From assembly GCF_010748935.1 (NCBI RefSeq), contig NZ_CP048796.1:1181001-1245000 (forward strand): a DNA stretch of 64,000 nt, read 5' to 3'. Shown in pieces: positions 1 to 10,993 of the stretch (the stretch's first letter is position 1; every line of letters starts with the position of its first letter). The translations under genes were made by a program, and so were the position numbers. This DNA is from Providencia vermicola. Lineage in GTDB: Bacteria; Pseudomonadota; Gammaproteobacteria; Enterobacterales; Enterobacteriaceae. Under the pieces are notes generated by a model that was not told the origin of the DNA, searched no databases, and saw nothing but the letters and a program-made list of their open reading frames with translations.

Positions 1-638
1 GTCCAGGGCAAGAGTTACCCGTACCTGAAGGGTCATTAATGCCACTTGATGCGACAGTTATTTTCTATGCCGCAAAAGATAATCCAACACCGACTACCTT
101 TACTAACTCAGTGATTGGTTCAGTGTTAATTAAACGTTTTGAGTCAGGTGGTGGGTCAACGAAAGTCGGTTTCACTTATCGATTAAAAGGTAAGGTCGAA
201 AGTGCACCCACATCTTGTTCTGCTCAAAATACCGATTTGACGTTTACATTGCCTCGTTTACCCATAACCGCATTTTCGTCAATAGGCTTTCCTTCTCAGT
301 CATCCGCTGTTGAAGAGAATATCAAAATCGTTTGTACGGGAAATGTTTCAGCTAAGATCAAATTGATAGCTAATAAAACCGAAAGTTATGATGGCAAAGA
401 TGCGGTTATTAAGATTGATAATGAAGGGCAGGGGAGTAATGCAAGTGGGATTGGTTACGTGGTGAAATCACCATTAAGTAATGATAATGTTTTGGTTAAT
501 CAAACGTTCGTTAAATTAGCGGATTTAGAGAAAGGGGAAACGATGGTTCCTCTGAAGGCGGAATATTATCGTTATAGCCATTCGATAAAAGCGGGGAAAG
601 CGGAAGCAACGGCACAATTTGTTTTGCAGTTTGACTAA
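1..638 (+). CDS. Fimbrial subunit or adhesin, C-terminal part (runs off left edge)
   Basis: The reading frame is open from base 3 to a TAA at 636-638, so the gene starts outside the window; the ATG at 39 is internal. About 211 residues are visible. The sequence is rich in Thr, Ser, Lys and Val with alternating beta-strand character. It has two cysteines about 38 residues apart (SCSAQN and IVCTGN) and ends in AQFVLQFD, typical of chaperone-usher pilins whose last beta-strand is donated to the neighbouring subunit. I infer an exported, usher-assembled minor pilin or tip protein. The usher and chaperone genes should lie to the left. The exact fimbrial type cannot be named. A strong hairpin follows the stop codon. 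Confidence 0.7.
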   Translation, partial: PGQELPVPEGSLMPLDATVIFYAAKDNPTPTTFTNSVIGSVLIKRFESGGGSTKVGFTYRLKGKVESAPTSCSAQNTDLTFTLPRLPITAFSSIGFPSQSSAVEENIKIVCTGNVSAKIKLIANKTESYDGKDAVIKIDNEGQGSNASGIGYVVKSPLSNDNVLVNQTFVKLADLEKGETMVPLKAEYYRYSHSIKAGKAEATAQFVLQFD

Positions 639-664
639 GCTAATTTGACCACGATGAAAAAGTA

Positions 665-698
665 TAACCCCCAGTGAGTTTCTCATCGCTGGGGGTTA
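665..698. terminator. Bidirectional terminator between fimbrial gene and panD
   Basis: Perfect 10-bp stem TAACCCCCAG (665-674) with CTGGGGGTTA (689-698). A second small stem, TGAG/CTCA, sits inside the loop. It lies between the convergent fimbrial gene and panD and could stop transcription from both sides. Confidence 0.7.
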
Positions 699-704
699 AA
701 GAGA

Positions 705-1085
705 TTAAGCGACTTGTACCGGAACGGCTTTAGCTATGCGGCTCATGACGTTATCGCCGTCAAAATAAGCAACCTTTGGTTTATGTTGGCGCGCATCTTC
801 ATCGCTAATACTCACATAAGAGCAGATGATCAGCCTATCACCAACCGCAGCGCGGCGAGCAGCTGCGCCATTGACCGAGATAATTTTAGAGCCTCTTTCC
901 CCAGCGATCGCGTAAGTCGAGAAGCGCTCGCCGTTATCAACATTATAGATATCGATAGCTTCGTATTCGAGGATCCCTGCTGCATCCATAAAGTCTTGAT
1001 CAATCGCACATGATCCTTCGTAGTGAAGGTCGGCTTGTGTTACTTTGACTCGGTGTAACTTACCTTGTAGCATTTTTCTAAACAT
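705..1085 (-). CDS. panD: Aspartate 1-decarboxylase PanD
   Basis: Makes beta-alanine from L-aspartate for pantothenate synthesis. The 126-residue product has the length of E. coli PanD and is nearly colinear with it. The self-cleavage site Gly24-Ser25 ([12 protein letters not shown]) is intact. This serine becomes the catalytic pyruvoyl group after processing, which in enterobacteria also needs PanM/PanZ (not in this window). The gene is followed on the same strand by no other pan gene; panC lies 47 bp upstream, so panB-panC-panD could be one transcript. Start chosen by match to the family N-terminus [12 protein letters not shown]. Confidence 0.97.
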   Translation of the reverse strand: MFRKMLQGKLHRVKVTQADLHYEGSCAIDQDFMDAAGILEYEAIDIYNVDNGERFSTYAIAGERGSKIISVNGAAARRAAVGDRLIICSYVSISDEDARQHKPKVAYFDGDNVMSRIAKAVPVQVA

Positions 1086-1132
1086 AATTGTTATCTGCCA
1101 TCTTAATATTTATGCTGTGTTTGCTTATTTTT

Positions 1133-1996
1133 TTAAGCTGAAACAGCGGGTAGGTCAACCTGTAAATTATCAATGAGCCGAGTTTGACCTAACCATGCCG
1201 CCATTAAAATCACCGCTTTTTTGCTTCTCGCATTGAGTGCGGCGAGTGTCTCTGCATCACGGATAAACAGTTCATCAGGCGTGAAACCTGCTTGCCGTAG
1301 TAAATCTTCAGTCTCTTGAAGCAATGTATCAACGGTTTCTGGAGCTGCACTGAGCTTATCTGCCGTTTGTCTCATGATATTGTACAATTGAGGGGCTATT
1401 TTTAGCTCTTCAGCGGAAAGGTTATTATTGCGCGAACTGAGTGCCAGGCCATTTTTGGCCCTAACGGTAGGGACAGAGACAATTTGTATATCAAATGAAA
1501 GGTCATGTACCATTTTGCGAATCAGTTGTAGTTGTTGATAATCTTTTTCGCCAAAAAACGCTAAATCAGGTTGGACTAAGTTGAAGAGCTTGGTCACGAC
1601 GGTGGAAACACCACGGAAATGCCCCGGACGGCTAGCACCTTCCAATATTGATGATAATTCAGGTACTTCAACAAAGGTCTGTTGATCCATTCCTTCTGGG
1701 TAAAAATCTTTCACTGACGGTGCAAAAACAAGATTGATGTCACGACGTTTCAGTTTCTCACAATCCTCTTGCAGAGTGCGAGGATAGTTGGCTAAATCAG
1801 ACTGACGATCAAACTGCATGGGATTAACAAAAATACTAACAATAACAATATCGGCTTGTTGTTTTGCCTCATCAATTAAAGTCAGATGCCCATCATGCAG
1901 GTTTCCCATGGTTGGTACAAGAGCAATACGTTTACCATCTAGCTTCCAGCGGCGGATTTCACGGCGGAGGATTGGCGACGTTTCGACGATCAGCAT
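1133..1996 (-). CDS. panC: Pantothenate synthetase PanC
   Basis: ATP-dependent ligase that joins D-pantoate and beta-alanine to give pantothenate in the cytoplasm. The protein has 287 residues, like E. coli PanC (283). The nucleotidyl-transferase fold signatures are present: [10 protein letters not shown] at residues 28-37 (HIGH-like) and LALSSRN further on (KMSKS-like), with FVNPMQF and [11 protein letters not shown] between them. It lies between panD (47 bp downstream) and panB (33 bp upstream), all on the minus strand, consistent with one pantothenate operon. Confidence 0.97.
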   Translation of the reverse strand: MLIVETSPILRREIRRWKLDGKRIALVPTMGNLHDGHLTLIDEAKQQADIVIVSIFVNPMQFDRQSDLANYPRTLQEDCEKLKRRDINLVFAPSVKDFYPEGMDQQTFVEVPELSSILEGASRPGHFRGVSTVVTKLFNLVQPDLAFFGEKDYQQLQLIRKMVHDLSFDIQIVSVPTVRAKNGLALSSRNNNLSAEELKIAPQLYNIMRQTADKLSAAPETVDTLLQETEDLLRQAGFTPDELFIRDAETLAALNARSKKAVILMAAWLGQTRLIDNLQVDLPAVSA

Positions 1997-2029
1997 GTGT
2001 GCATTCCTTATTATTGAGCCATAATGACA

Positions 2030-2821
2030 TTATTCAAACGAGTGAGCTTCACTTGGGTAGATCCCCGCTTCAACTTCTTGAATATATAACCTGATAGCAT
2101 CTTGCATATTGCCTGCTTGGGCAAGAAAGTTTTTGGCAAATTTAGGTGGGCGAGCTGTGATGCCTAATGCATCATGCATGACGAGAATTTGTCCATCAGT
2201 ACCACTTCCTGCACCAATGCCAATCACAGGAAGCAGAAGCTCTTCAGTGATGCTGCTCGCAAGTGATGTAGGAACACATTCAAGGACCAAAAGCTGAATG
2301 CCTGCATTTTCTAAGGCGATGGCATCTTTCATTAATTGGTTAGCGGTGACCTCATCTCTCCCTTGGACTTTATAACCACCAAGTACATTAACGGCTTGTG
2401 GTGTGAGTCCTAAGTGTCCACAAACAGGTACAGAACGTTCACATAGCATCTTGACGGTATCACAAAGCCAACTGCCACCTTCAATTTTTACCATGTTAGC
2501 CCCTGCTTGCATTAAAACAGCCGCATTTGCACAGGCTTGCTCTGGTGTTACATAGCTCATGAATGGCATATCTGCGATGATAAATGCGTCAGGAGCACCT
2601 TTGCGTACACAGCGAGTATGGTAAGCAATTTGTTCAACAGTAACGGGAAGCGTGCTTGTTTCGCCTTGAACGGTCATGCCCAGAGAGTCACCGACAAGCA
2701 TGACTTGGATCCCTTGCTCTGCAAATAACTGCGCAAAGCTGGCATCATAGGCCGTGATGGTTGCGAATTTGTGTTTGTCTTTTTTGAACTGACCCAGAGT
2801 AGCCAGAGAAATGGGTTTCAT
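2030..2821 (-). CDS. panB: 3-methyl-2-oxobutanoate hydroxymethyltransferase PanB
   Basis: Transfers a hydroxymethyl group from 5,10-methylene-tetrahydrofolate to alpha-ketoisovalerate, the first committed step of pantothenate synthesis. 263 residues (E. coli 264). Family motifs seen are [21 protein letters not shown] and [21 protein letters not shown] longer reading from 2848 is possible, but the ATG at 2821 follows a strong GGAGG Shine-Dalgarno and matches the known N-terminus (MKP...), so I start there. In E. coli a fimbrial operon (yad) separates panB from folK; here only 58 bp do. Confidence 0.96.
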   Translation of the reverse strand: MKPISLATLGQFKKDKHKFATITAYDASFAQLFAEQGIQVMLVGDSLGMTVQGETSTLPVTVEQIAYHTRCVRKGAPDAFIIADMPFMSYVTPEQACANAAVLMQAGANMVKIEGGSWLCDTVKMLCERSVPVCGHLGLTPQAVNVLGGYKVQGRDEVTANQLMKDAIALENAGIQLLVLECVPTSLASSITEELLLPVIGIGAGSGTDGQILVMHDALGITARPPKFAKNFLAQAGNMQDAIRLYIQEVEAGIYPSEAHSFE

Positions 2822-2879
2822 TATAATAACCTCCGGAAAAGATCCCACGAATGACCCCTTCTATTAGGAAGGTCACTGT

Positions 2880-3371
2880 TTAGACGGTGATATCCCAATA
2901 AGTGAGGCCGTTACGTGGAACATGTGTGAGCCTTTCTGATAGTTGTTCACCATCAGGAAAAATAAGGTTAGGGGCGATCTCATAGAGCGGATATAACATG
3001 AATTCACGCTCTTTTAACCCATAATGAGGTACGGTTAGTCTTGGTGTATTAATAACTTGATGACCGAAAAGCATAATATCGAGATCAAGTGTTCTCGGAC
3101 CCCAGCGTTCAGCTTTGCGTACTCGACCAAGCTCAAGTTCGATACGTTGTGTATGGTCAAGCAACGTCTCAGGCTCAAGCTCAGTTTCAAGTAGCACCGC
3201 TATGTTGAGAAAATCATTTTGATCTTGTGGCCCGAGTGGTTTGGTGCGATAGATAGACGATGTTTTGGCTACACGGCTCTTTGGAATAGCATTTAAAGCT
3301 TCAATAGCCTGTTGAGCTTGCTTTAACGGCTCACCAAGGTTACTGCCAATTGCAATATAGACCAATTCCAT
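2880..3371 (-). CDS. folK: HPPK, folate pyrophosphokinase FolK
   Basis: 2-amino-4-hydroxy-6-hydroxymethyldihydropteridine pyrophosphokinase; it pyrophosphorylates the pterin precursor of folate using ATP. 163 residues, against 159 in E. coli. Visible motifs are YIAIGSNLGEP at the start, the signature GPRTLDLDIMLF carrying the magnesium-binding aspartates, and the preceding Trp and Arg residues of the active-site loop. A longer frame begins at 3452, but only the ATG at 3371 gives the family N-terminus MELVYIAIGSN. That ATG starts one base after the TAG of pcnB (3373-3375), so translation is probably coupled to pcnB. Confidence 0.96.
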   Translation of the reverse strand: MELVYIAIGSNLGEPLKQAQQAIEALNAIPKSRVAKTSSIYRTKPLGPQDQNDFLNIAVLLETELEPETLLDHTQRIELELGRVRKAERWGPRTLDLDIMLFGHQVINTPRLTVPHYGLKEREFMLYPLYEIAPNLIFPDGEQLSERLTHVPRNGLTYWDITV

Positions 3372-3372
3372 T

Positions 3373-4926
3373 CTATGACTCCTGAGTTTTATTAGGCTTA
3401 CGAGCGCCAGATGAGGATTTACGTGGGCGATGGCGCTTACGCACTGGCGCACTACCTAATTCTGCAATCATTTCACGTTGTTTGGTGTTGTTTGAACGCT
3501 GATAATCATCCCACCATATAGCAAGCTCTTGTAGCTCATTTCGACGCTCAACGTTAGCTCTTAATTCTAATAAATCAAATGCAGCACGGAATTTAGGGTG
3601 CTCCATTAATTTATTGGCGCGACGCCCTTGACGACGAGGTAGACGTAATTGTAGTTGCCAAATATCACGCATGGTTGTGGTGATCCGTTTTGGTATGGCA
3701 ATCGAACGGCATTGATCGTCAAGAATATCATTCATCGCGAGTGCAAAGGCATCGTAGTAAGCTAGGCCACCTTCTTGAGATAACTTTTCAGCATGTTCAG
3801 TAACCGGATACCATAACATGGCTGAAAACAAAAATGCAGGGTTAACGCGCTTATCATTTTTTAGTCTAAAATCAGTATTTTTGAGCACTTGCTCAATGAT
3901 TTTTTCCATTGGAGAATCATTGTTACTACTAAAGCGGCTACTAATAACCGGAAAGAGTTGCTCAAATAGATGATACTCTTTTAGCATCTGGTAGGTTGCG
4001 TAGCCTTGTCCGGCTTGTAATAGCTTTAATGATTCTTCAAAAAGCCTTGCGGAAGGGATATCGCGTAATAGCGGAGCAAGACGTTCGATAGGTTGAGCCG
4101 TTTTTGGCTCAATTCGCATATTGAGTTTACAGGCAAAGCGTACCGCACGTAACATCCTAACAGGATCTTCACGATAGCGCGTTTCAGGATCACCAATTAG
4201 GCGGATAATACCCGCTTTAAGATCGTTTAATCCCCCGACATAATCACGAACAGAAAAATCATCGATATTGTAGTAGAGGCTGTTAACAGTAAAATCTCGA
4301 CGGATAGCATCTTCTTCGATTGAACCGAAAATATTATCGCGTAGCAACATACCATTTTTGGCTTGCTGAGAGAGATTTTTGTCTTCGGATTCATTTTGGT
4401 CATGATGGCCGCGGAAAGTCGCCACTTCAATCACTTCAGGCCCAAACATAATATGAGCGAGGCGGAATCGACGACCCACCAACCGACAATTACGGAATAA
4501 TTTACGAATCTGTTCTGGGGTTGCGTTAGTGGTAATATCGAAATCTTTGGGTTTTTTACCAAGGAGTAAGTCACGCACGCCGCCGCCAACAAGATAGGCT
4601 TCAAAACCACTTTTATTTAGGCGATAAAGTACCTTCAAAGCATTATCACTAATATCACTGCGTGAAATAGTATGCTCTGAACGCGGAATTATGGTGATGT
4701 TTTCATCCGTATCAGTCGTCATTGTCTCTGGTTTCTCTGCCTGAATGCCGGCACGCTTGGAATGACGAACCGTGGTTTTTGTTTGTTTAGTGTTCTGCTC
4801 TACGGACTTTGCTATCGCAGTATCAGAATAAGTGACTGGCCTTTCACCGGCTGCCTGTGCGTCACGCGTGTCCTTGTCATTTCGCGATAAAATATTGCGG
4901 CAGAAATTTGCTACTCGGTTAAAAAT
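3373..4926 (-). CDS. pcnB: Poly(A) polymerase I, PcnB, predicted AUU start
   Basis: Adds 3' poly(A) tails that speed RNA decay and controls ColE1-type plasmid copy number in E. coli. Nucleotidyltransferase core: [18 protein letters not shown] with the metal-binding Asp pair, [11 protein letters not shown], and [11 protein letters not shown]. The C-terminus is a basic, Arg/Lys-rich tail. An ATG exists at 4722, but the frame is open for 68 more codons upstream, and its beginning ([14 protein letters not shown]) matches the E. coli N-terminus FTRVANFCRKVLSR. The codon in the start position is ATT at 4926-4924, preceded by GAGGT about 5 nt upstream. E. coli pcnB is known to start at AUU. The 517-residue product is longer than E. 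coli PcnB (465) because of a polar linker around residues 17-70. Confidence 0.93.
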   Translation of the reverse strand: MFNRVANFCRNILSRNDKDTRDAQAAGERPVTYSDTAIAKSVEQNTKQTKTTVRHSKRAGIQAEKPETMTTDTDENITIIPRSEHTISRSDISDNALKVLYRLNKSGFEAYLVGGGVRDLLLGKKPKDFDITTNATPEQIRKLFRNCRLVGRRFRLAHIMFGPEVIEVATFRGHHDQNESEDKNLSQQAKNGMLLRDNIFGSIEEDAIRRDFTVNSLYYNIDDFSVRDYVGGLNDLKAGIIRLIGDPETRYREDPVRMLRAVRFACKLNMRIEPKTAQPIERLAPLLRDIPSARLFEESLKLLQAGQGYATYQMLKEYHLFEQLFPVISSRFSSNNDSPMEKIIEQVLKNTDFRLKNDKRVNPAFLFSAMLWYPVTEHAEKLSQEGGLAYYDAFALAMNDILDDQCRSIAIPKRITTTMRDIWQLQLRLPRRQGRRANKLMEHPKFRAAFDLLELRANVERRNELQELAIWWDDYQRSNNTKQREMIAELGSAPVRKRHRPRKSSSGARKPNKTQES

Positions 4927-5029
4927 AGTACACCTCGATATCGTTACTAATATTCATTAAACAAAATAAGCGGCTAATCATAGCCTACTGGCCTTTCTTT
5001 GAGAATGCTTAAACGCATAAAAGTCATTT

Positions 5030-5920
5030 TCAGTTATAAGCATCATCAATAATATCATGAGATGGGATCGCTTTGAGTTGCCATTTATCGGTTGCGATTT
5101 TTAAAATCTCACTCGTGCTTAAGTCCCGCCAATGCTCGATTGAAGGCTGATTTAACAACTTTAACGCATGGCATATTACTGGGCGAGGATCTGTCATAGG
5201 TAGTGCTGTAGCATGATTTTGCTTTGAGAGCTTATTATTATCATGATTTAGGATTAATGGTAAATGGGCATAATCAGGAATGGGTAATGAAAGATGGTGA
5301 TATAACGAAATTTGCTGTGAGGTGGCGGGGATGAGATCGGCTCCTCTGATCACTTCCGTGACATTTTGATAGTGGTCATCAACAACCACGACTAAATGAT
5401 AAGCAAACAAGCCATCTTTTCGATGAATAATAATATCTTCCTCAGCAATATTGGCTTCAGTGTAAATTTCTCCTCTCAATCGATCCGTAAACTGGTAAAC
5501 AGGGTGGGTTTGTTTTAAGCGAATGGCAGCGTCGTGATTAGGCAGGTACAAATTACGGCAGTGCCCATCATAATGCCCTTGCAGCTCTTTTATGCGTTGA
5601 CGTGAACAGGTGCAGTAATAACTTTTTCCTTGCTGACGCAGGCTATCTAATGCGGCTCGATAAGCATCATGACGTTTTGATTGATACAGTACAGGCTCAT
5701 CCCAATACAGTTGGTAATGTTCCAATGTTTTTAAAATGTTTGCAGCAGCTCCAGGCACCTCTCTGGGCGGGTCAATATCGTCAATACGCACTAGCCATTT
5801 ACCTTGCTGGGCACGAGCTTGCAAATAGCTACCTAAGGCAGTAACAAGAGAGCCAAAGTGAAGATTACCAGAGGGAGAGGGTGCAAAGCGACCAACATAG
5901 GATGACGAGGGGATCTTCAT
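5030..5920 (-). CDS. gluQ: Glutamyl-Q tRNA(Asp) synthetase GluQ
   Basis: Truncated glutamyl-tRNA synthetase paralogue that attaches glutamate to the queuosine base of tRNA(Asp). 296 residues, catalytic domain only, no anticodon-binding domain. Motifs: [16 protein letters not shown] (residues 10-25, HIGH-like), zinc-binding cysteines YYCTCSR...GHYDGHCR (residues 101-121), and the shortened KMSKS-like KLSKQN near residue 233. It follows dksA on the minus strand, with a hairpin between them, as in other enterobacteria. Confidence 0.95.
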   Translation of the reverse strand: MKIPSSSYVGRFAPSPSGNLHFGSLVTALGSYLQARAQQGKWLVRIDDIDPPREVPGAAANILKTLEHYQLYWDEPVLYQSKRHDAYRAALDSLRQQGKSYYCTCSRQRIKELQGHYDGHCRNLYLPNHDAAIRLKQTHPVYQFTDRLRGEIYTEANIAEEDIIIHRKDGLFAYHLVVVVDDHYQNVTEVIRGADLIPATSQQISLYHHLSLPIPDYAHLPLILNHDNNKLSKQNHATALPMTDPRPVICHALKLLNQPSIEHWRDLSTSEILKIATDKWQLKAIPSHDIIDDAYN

Positions 5921-5935
5921 TATTAGACTTCCTTA

Positions 5936-5963
5936 TAACGGCGCAATGTGAGGTGCGCCGTTA
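5936..5963 (-). terminator. Hairpin between dksA and gluQ
   Basis: Perfect 10-bp stem TAACGGCGCA/TGCGCCGTTA with an 8-nt loop, placed 19 bp past the dksA stop codon and just before the gluQ ribosome-binding site. No long T run follows on the minus strand, so it may be a partial terminator. A terminator at this junction is reported to limit gluQ expression in Shigella. Confidence 0.6.
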
Positions 5964-5982
5964 AGGACTCCATAATTAGCGA

Positions 5983-6438
5983 TTAGCCAGCCATTTGCTT
6001 TTCGCGAATTTCTGCTAATGTTTTACAGTCGATACACAAATCTGCGGTAGGGCGGGCTTCCAAACGACGGATACCGATTTCCACTCCACAAGATTCGCAG
6101 AAGCCAAAATCATCTTCTTCGACTTTCTTCAACGTTTTCTCGATTTTCTTAATCAACTTACGTTCACGGTCCCGGTTGCGTAATTCAAGGCTGAATTCCT
6201 CTTCCTGGGCTGCCCGATCAACAGGATCTGGAAAGTTAGCCGCCTCATCTTGCATATGAGTAACTGTCCGGTCTACTTCATCCCTGAGTTGATTGCGCCA
6301 TGCTTCGAGAATGAGCTTAAAATGCGCCAACTGGGCTTCGTTCATGTACTCTTCGCCAGCCTTTTCATGATAGGGCTCAACCCCGGCAATGGCGAGAATG
6401 CTTAAGGACGATGTCTTACGTTTTTGCCCTTCTTGCAT
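5983..6438 (-). CDS. dksA: RNA polymerase-binding transcription factor DksA
   Basis: Binds the RNA polymerase secondary channel and, with ppGpp, represses rRNA promoters and activates amino-acid promoters. 151 residues, identical in length to E. coli DksA and nearly identical in sequence. The coiled-coil tip aspartates (NFPDPVDRA) and the four-cysteine zinc finger (CESC ... CIDC) near the C-terminus are intact. A longer frame starts at 6537, but ATG 6438 has an AGGAGA Shine-Dalgarno and gives the family N-terminus MQEGQ. It works with relA, which is also in this window. Confidence 0.98.
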   Translation of the reverse strand: MQEGQKRKTSSLSILAIAGVEPYHEKAGEEYMNEAQLAHFKLILEAWRNQLRDEVDRTVTHMQDEAANFPDPVDRAAQEEEFSLELRNRDRERKLIKKIEKTLKKVEEDDFGFCESCGVEIGIRRLEARPTADLCIDCKTLAEIREKQMAG

Positions 6439-6635
6439 AATGCTTCTCCTACACACGCAAATTTCACAAAACCCCAAAGGGGGAAAAATTAAGGTCGCTA
6501 TAAATAGCAGAAGAGTGCCCTCTTGGCAATCGTTCATGCAATGAGTTTTGTAATGCTGTGAAGGCGCGCGTGTTTATTCCTTTTTAAGCCCCCAGAACCC
6601 ATTCGTCCTCGCTTTGTTAAGCGATATAACGACCA

Positions 6636-7346
6636 TTATTTAACAGCTATAAACTTAATGTTTTTACCCAATAGCATTTTTTGTGTATTGATATCTACGT
6701 GATAACAAAGAACTTCGACACCATTTTCGATAGCTTCACCCAAAAGTTTTGCGTATTGCTTATCAATATGAGCCGCAGCCGAAACTTCGTAGATTCCCGT
6801 ATGCAAAACTGCAAACAACAGTATGGCTCTTTTTTTTTCTTTAGCAATTACTGTTAATTCACGTAAATGTTTTTGTCCTCGCTCAGTGACGGTATCAGGG
6901 AAAAAACCGCAATTGTTTTCCAGTAAAGTAACAGATTTAACCTCTATAAAACAATCAGGTAACCCATCACCAGATAAAAAGAAATCAATACGACTATTTT
7001 CAGAGCCATATTTCATCTCAGGCTTTATTACACTATATTCGGATAATTCTGGAATGTTATTTTGCGACAACGCTTCCGCGACTACCTGATTTGCGCGTAA
7101 CGTGTTAATACAGATGAGATGATCTTGCGAGGTTTGTGTGAGTTCCCAGCTATGGGGATACTTTCGTTTTGTATTATTTGATGTTGAATACCAAATAGTA
7201 TCCCCAGGTGTCGCGCAACCCGTCATCGCACCCGTATTTGCACAGTGAATGGTCATCACACGACCTTCAGGCGTGATGACGTCTGCTAAAAACCGCTTGT
7301 AGCGTTTAATCAGTGTGGCTGGCTGTAACGAGGGAATAAACTCCAT
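6636..7346 (-). CDS. sfsA: Sugar fermentation stimulation protein SfsA
   Basis: 236-residue member of the SfsA family, first described in E. coli as a regulator or stimulator of maltose metabolism. Its fold includes a nuclease-like core, and a DNA-binding role has been suggested; the true function is unclear. Conserved segments seen: [27 protein letters not shown] and FIEVKSVTL (PD-(D/E)xK-like Glu-x-Lys), then [10 protein letters not shown]. It lies about 200 bp upstream of dksA on the same strand, the usual order, and is divergent from hrpB. Confidence 0.92.
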   Translation of the reverse strand: MEFIPSLQPATLIKRYKRFLADVITPEGRVMTIHCANTGAMTGCATPGDTIWYSTSNNTKRKYPHSWELTQTSQDHLICINTLRANQVVAEALSQNNIPELSEYSVIKPEMKYGSENSRIDFFLSGDGLPDCFIEVKSVTLLENNCGFFPDTVTERGQKHLRELTVIAKEKKRAILLFAVLHTGIYEVSAAAHIDKQYAKLLGEAIENGVEVLCYHVDINTQKMLLGKNIKFIAVK

Positions 7347-7435
7347 ATCGTCTCCGCAATAAGTCTTCAGAAAATAATCGGCAATGCTACAATCTTTATC
7401 AGCAAATGTTAAACCTCATTGGAGCTATCATCCGC

Positions 7436-9901
7436 GTGTTACCTATTCATGACGTTAGTAATTCCTTACTCACCGCTTTAGAAAAGTCACCTCAAGTTCT
7501 ACTGCATGCCCCAACTGGTGCGGGTAAATCCACTGTTTTACCACTAATTATATTGAACAGTGGTGTGATTGAGGGGCGTATTATCATGCTAGAACCACGC
7601 CGTATTGCCGCACGTAGTGTTGCTATGCGTTTAGCTGAGCAATTAGGTGAAGAAATCGGTCACACAGTAGGGCTACGTATGCGTTCGGAAAGCCGAGTGA
7701 GCTCAAATACGCGTATTGAAGTCGTGACTGAAGGTGTTTTGACCAGAATGTTGCAAAGTGACCCAATGTTAGAAGGGATTGGTTTAGTCATTCTTGATGA
7801 ATTTCATGAACGCAGTTTGCAGGCGGATCTAGGGCTAGCACTATTGTTGGATACACAACAGGCATTACGCGATGATTTAAAGATTTTATTAATGTCAGCC
7901 ACTTTGGATGACCAAGGGTTGAACCGGTTGTTCCCAAATGCACCTATTGTGATATCAGAAGGGCGTACTTACCCCGTTGAACGGTATTTTTACCCTATAA
8001 ATAGCAATAAACTATTTCATAAAGAGGTCGCTAATGCGGTCTGGCAACTGTGTCAAAGAGAGAAAGGATCGTTGTTACTGTTTTTACCTGGGGTAGGTGA
8101 AATTGAGCGAACACTGACAGAACTCTCCTCAATAGTGAGTGAGGACATACTTTTATGTCCGATGTATGGTGCACTGTCTATAAAAGAGCAGCAACTGGCT
8201 ATTCAAGCCGCGCCAGCAGGGAAGCGTAAAATTGTTTTAGCAACGAATATTGCAGAAACCAGCCTTACCATTGAAGGCATTCGGTTGGTCGTTGATAGTG
8301 GTTTTGAACGAATAGGGGTTTTTAACCCTCGAACGGGGCTGACTAAACTGGTTAAACAAAGGATTAGCCAAGCTTCTATGGTGCAGCGAGCAGGGCGAGC
8401 AGGACGTTTAGAGGCGGGGGTTTGTTGGCACTTATTTAGCCAAGAACAGGCTGAACGAGCTGCGAAATACAGTGAGGCAGAGATATTACACAGTGATTTA
8501 AGCTCCCTATGGTTATCGCTGTTGCAATGGGGTTGCCAAGATACGGAGCAGCTACAATGGCTGAATGCACCACCTCGCCCCGCGATTGCCGCCGCTAAAG
8601 ATTTACTGTACCGATTAGAGGCTGTCGATATACATGGGCAATTAACGTCGGTAGGTCGTGGAATGGCCGAGTCAGGCAGCTCGGTGCGGACAGCGGCGAT
8701 ATTATATCAGGCTCAACAAAGTCAGAACGATGAGGTCGTTAAGCTAGCCGCTTTACTCGTGGCTATTTTAGAAGAGCCCCCTCGTCAGGGAAGATGTGAT
8801 ATTCACGACTATTTAGAAAGACCAACTGAAAATTGGTGTCGACGTGCTTCCTTGTTGAGTGGCCATAAAGTGACGGCTGCTGTAAGAAAAGCACATGCTT
8901 TAATTAGTGAGTGGTTACCTACTTTGCTAGCCGTTGGTTTCCCTGATCGGATAGCCAAAAATAGAGATAATCAAGGTCGTTATCAATTAGCGAGTGGGTT
9001 AGGTGCATCGTTAGATGAGAAGGATACATTATCAGGTCGAGAATGGCTGATTGCACCTATGCTATGGCTGCCAGAAAGCTCAGCAGATGCAAAAATAGCC
9101 TTAGCGGTTGCGATTGAAATAGACAATTTGCGAGAGGCATGCCCCCATTTATTTTTTCAACAAGAAACGGTGGAGTGGGATGAACAAAAAGGCACATTGA
9201 TAGCTTGGCGGCGGCTGCAATGTGGCCAATTAGTGGTACATTCAGAAAGATTGACCAATCCTGATAGTAAACAGATTGAACAGGCATTGTTGCATTGGTT
9301 ACGCCAGAATGGTTTGAGTAGTTTGGATTGGCATTCTTCTGCTCACCAGCTACGTATTCGTTGCCAATTGGCGAAACAATGGTTTCCTGATGTCGTTTTG
9401 CCGGATGTTGATGATGCGACCTTGTTGGATTCGTTAGAGTCTTGGCTAGCACCTTATCTCAGAGGTATTACTCATCGTAAACAACTGCAAGCGATTGATG
9501 TCGGAGCACTCTTAGCGCATCGTTTAGATTGGCAGCAGAAAAAATGGTTAGATGATGCATTACCGACACACTATTTATCAGGCTCAGGGAGTTCTGTGAA
9601 TATTCATTACTCTTTAGATAAAGCGCCGATGATGGAAATTCGTATGCAAGAAATGTATGGACAAGCCTCTAACCCAACCGTTGCTCATGGTAAGGTGATT
9701 GTGGCGGTGTCTTTATTGTCACCTGCAATGAGGCCATTACAAATTACCCAAGATTTGGGCGCATTCTGGCAAGGCAGTTATCGTGAGATACAAAAAGAGA
9801 TGAAAGGTCGCTACCCAAAACATTTATGGCCAGATGACCCTGTTAATACGCGACCAACGAATAAAACTAAAAAAGCGCTAAATAACATTGAAAAGCATTA
9901 A
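7436..9901 (+). CDS. hrpB: ATP-dependent helicase HrpB
   Basis: DEAH-type superfamily 2 helicase of uncertain cellular role. Motifs in order: APTGAGKST (Walker A), LEPRRIAAR, TEGVLTRM, DEFHERS (DEAH variant), MSATL, LATNIAETSLTIEG, QRAGRAGRLE. The long C-terminal region ends with KGRYPKHLWPDDP, which is diagnostic of HrpB. The frame opens with an ATG at 7406, but that codon has no Shine-Dalgarno. The GTG at 7436 follows GGAG and lines up with the E. coli start, giving 821 residues (E. coli 809), so I prefer it. Divergent from sfsA. Confidence 0.93.
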   Translation: MLPIHDVSNSLLTALEKSPQVLLHAPTGAGKSTVLPLIILNSGVIEGRIIMLEPRRIAARSVAMRLAEQLGEEIGHTVGLRMRSESRVSSNTRIEVVTEGVLTRMLQSDPMLEGIGLVILDEFHERSLQADLGLALLLDTQQALRDDLKILLMSATLDDQGLNRLFPNAPIVISEGRTYPVERYFYPINSNKLFHKEVANAVWQLCQREKGSLLLFLPGVGEIERTLTELSSIVSEDILLCPMYGALSIKEQQLAIQAAPAGKRKIVLATNIAETSLTIEGIRLVVDSGFERIGVFNPRTGLTKLVKQRISQASMVQRAGRAGRLEAGVCWHLFSQEQAERAAKYSEAEILHSDLSSLWLSLLQWGCQDTEQLQWLNAPPRPAIAAAKDLLYRLEAVDIHGQLTSVGRGMAESGSSVRTAAILYQAQQSQNDEVVKLAALLVAILEEPPRQGRCDIHDYLERPTENWCRRASLLSGHKVTAAVRKAHALISEWLPTLLAVGFPDRIAKNRDNQGRYQLASGLGASLDEKDTLSGREWLIAPMLWLPESSADAKIALAVAIEIDNLREACPHLFFQQETVEWDEQKGTLIAWRRLQCGQLVVHSERLTNPDSKQIEQALLHWLRQNGLSSLDWHSSAHQLRIRCQLAKQWFPDVVLPDVDDATLLDSLESWLAPYLRGITHRKQLQAIDVGALLAHRLDWQQKKWLDDALPTHYLSGSGSSVNIHYSLDKAPMMEIRMQEMYGQASNPTVAHGKVIVAVSLLSPAMRPLQITQDLGAFWQGSYREIQKEMKGRYPKHLWPDDPVNTRPTNKTKKALNNIEKH

Positions 9902-9927
9902 ATGAATGCGAATAGAAAAATACAGCG

Positions 9928-10993
<1,066 letters not shown>

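Noticed and set aside
3373-4722. pcnB starting at ATG 4722
   Set aside because: The upstream in-frame segment matches the known PcnB N-terminus, so the gene most likely begins at ATT 4926.
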